A DNA stretch of 6,143 nucleotides from Actinomycetota bacterium (lineage in GTDB: Bacteria > Actinomycetota > UBA4738), in the NCBI GenBank assembly GCA_005888465.1, contig VAYJ01000237.1:1-6143 (forward strand), written 5' to 3'. The notes under the pieces were generated by a model, which saw only the letters and a list, made by a program, of their open reading frames with translations, did no database searches and was not told the DNA's origin. A program made the position numbers and the translations under genes. Below, one piece after another: positions 5,930 through 6,143 of this stretch. Numbering within the stretch: position 1 is the stretch's first letter; each line of letters begins with the position of its first letter.

Positions 5930-5934
5930 CCGGG

Positions 5935-6143
5935 ATGCATCACTTCGTTCCATGGCAAGACCGGGCGCGGTGTCGCGACTACGACCCGGAGGTGTTCTTC
6001 CCCGAGAAGGGAGGGTCCTCTCGCGAGGCGAAGCGGATCTGTGCCGAGTGCCCCGTCCGCATCGAGTGCCTGAACTACGCCCTGCGTCGCGACGAGCGCT
6101 ACGGCGTGTGGGGCGGGATGAGCGAGAGGGAGCGGCGACGCCT
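5935..6143 (+). CDS. whiB: WhiB/WhiB2-type [4Fe-4S] transcriptional regulator (C-terminus beyond the window)
   Basis: The frame from ATG 5935 is open to the window edge (69 complete codons). It carries the full Wbl iron-sulfur domain: Cys13, Cys36, Cys39 and Cys45 in the pattern C-x22-C-x2-C-x5-C, followed by the GVWGGMSERERRR turn (57-69) that contacts the housekeeping sigma factor. Only the basic DNA-binding tail is missing. The segment FFPEKGGSSREAKRIC (21-36) is the hallmark of the WhiB/WhiB2 (WhmD) subfamily, which is linked to septation and cell division in mycobacteria and streptomycetes. The N-terminus is short, with only 12 residues before the first Cys. The start is supported by a strong Shine-Dalgarno. 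In M. tuberculosis whiB2 (Rv3260c) lies beside fbiA-fbiB (Rv3261-Rv3262), so the neighbourhood agrees with the assignment. Expression is probably controlled by the hairpin/dyad covering its RBS. Confidence 0.93.
   Translation, partial: MHHFVPWQDRARCRDYDPEVFFPEKGGSSREAKRICAECPVRIECLNYALRRDERYGVWGGMSERERRR

Larger units (their letters stand above)
5756..5934 (+). other. Intergenic region between fbiC and whiB, AT-richer than its surroundings, with two dyads and A/T tracts
   Basis: This 179-base region has no coding potential. It contains a dyad at 5784-5802, a run of eight A at 5846-5853, a run of six T at 5881-5886 and the large hairpin at 5895-5929. It must carry the end of the fbiC transcript and the whiB promoter. 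Candidate promoter boxes include TTGCTT (5877-5882) with CAGAAT (5901-5906) at an 18-base spacing, and a -10-like TGTAAT at 5915-5920 without a good -35. I cannot choose between them. The T6 run follows only weak GC pairing (CGGG/CCCG near 5857-5867), so an intrinsic terminator is possible but not convincing. Confidence 0.5.

Noticed and set aside
1..6143. tRNA, rRNA, CRISPR arrays, insertion sequences, phage or defence genes
   Set aside because: No cloverleaf, repeat-spacer pattern, transposase motif or terminal repeats were seen. The window is core-metabolism and regulator DNA.

Overview
The window is very GC-rich and every recognisable gene points to an actinobacterium (Actinomycetota). 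There is a WhiB-family regulator, which is essentially restricted to that phylum, together with actinobacterial-style fused F420 enzymes (FbiB = CofE plus nitroreductase-like domain; FbiC = CofG plus CofH). GTG starts, four-base GTGA gene overlaps and a probable leaderless promoter fit the same picture. The genus cannot be named from this sequence.

Layout. The minus strand carries a tightly packed operon, read right to left: fbiA (3241 to 2276), fbiB (2279 to 975), a MobA-like nucleotidyltransferase (978 to 358), and the start of a single-pass membrane protein resembling DUF3105 proteins (350, running off the left edge). A 65-base divergent intergenic region (3242-3306) separates fbiA from fbiC, which is read rightward from 3307. 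A 179-base AT-richer intergenic region (5756-5934) holds two dyads. It leads into a whiB/whiB2-type gene that runs off the right edge.

Function. The cluster makes the deazaflavin cofactor F420. FbiC builds the Fo chromophore from tyrosine and a flavin-pathway intermediate. FbiA joins Fo to a guanylylated three-carbon phospho-acid. FbiB adds glutamates and, in actinobacteria, reduces the dehydro intermediate. The guanylyltransferase (FbiD/CofC) that feeds FbiA is not present in recognisable form, but a MobA-like enzyme is translationally coupled to fbiB and is a candidate for that role.

Two points stand out. First, fbiC is broken: near 5260-5263 the reading frame changes, and about 16 conserved residues (about 50 nt) of the CofH domain are missing, so the chromophore synthase would be non-functional if the sequence is correct. 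Second, the Shine-Dalgarno of the whiB gene lies inside the 3' arm of a long near-perfect hairpin (5895-5929), whose core AATTACA-N4-TGTAATT could equally be a DNA operator. Either way it looks like a control element for whiB.
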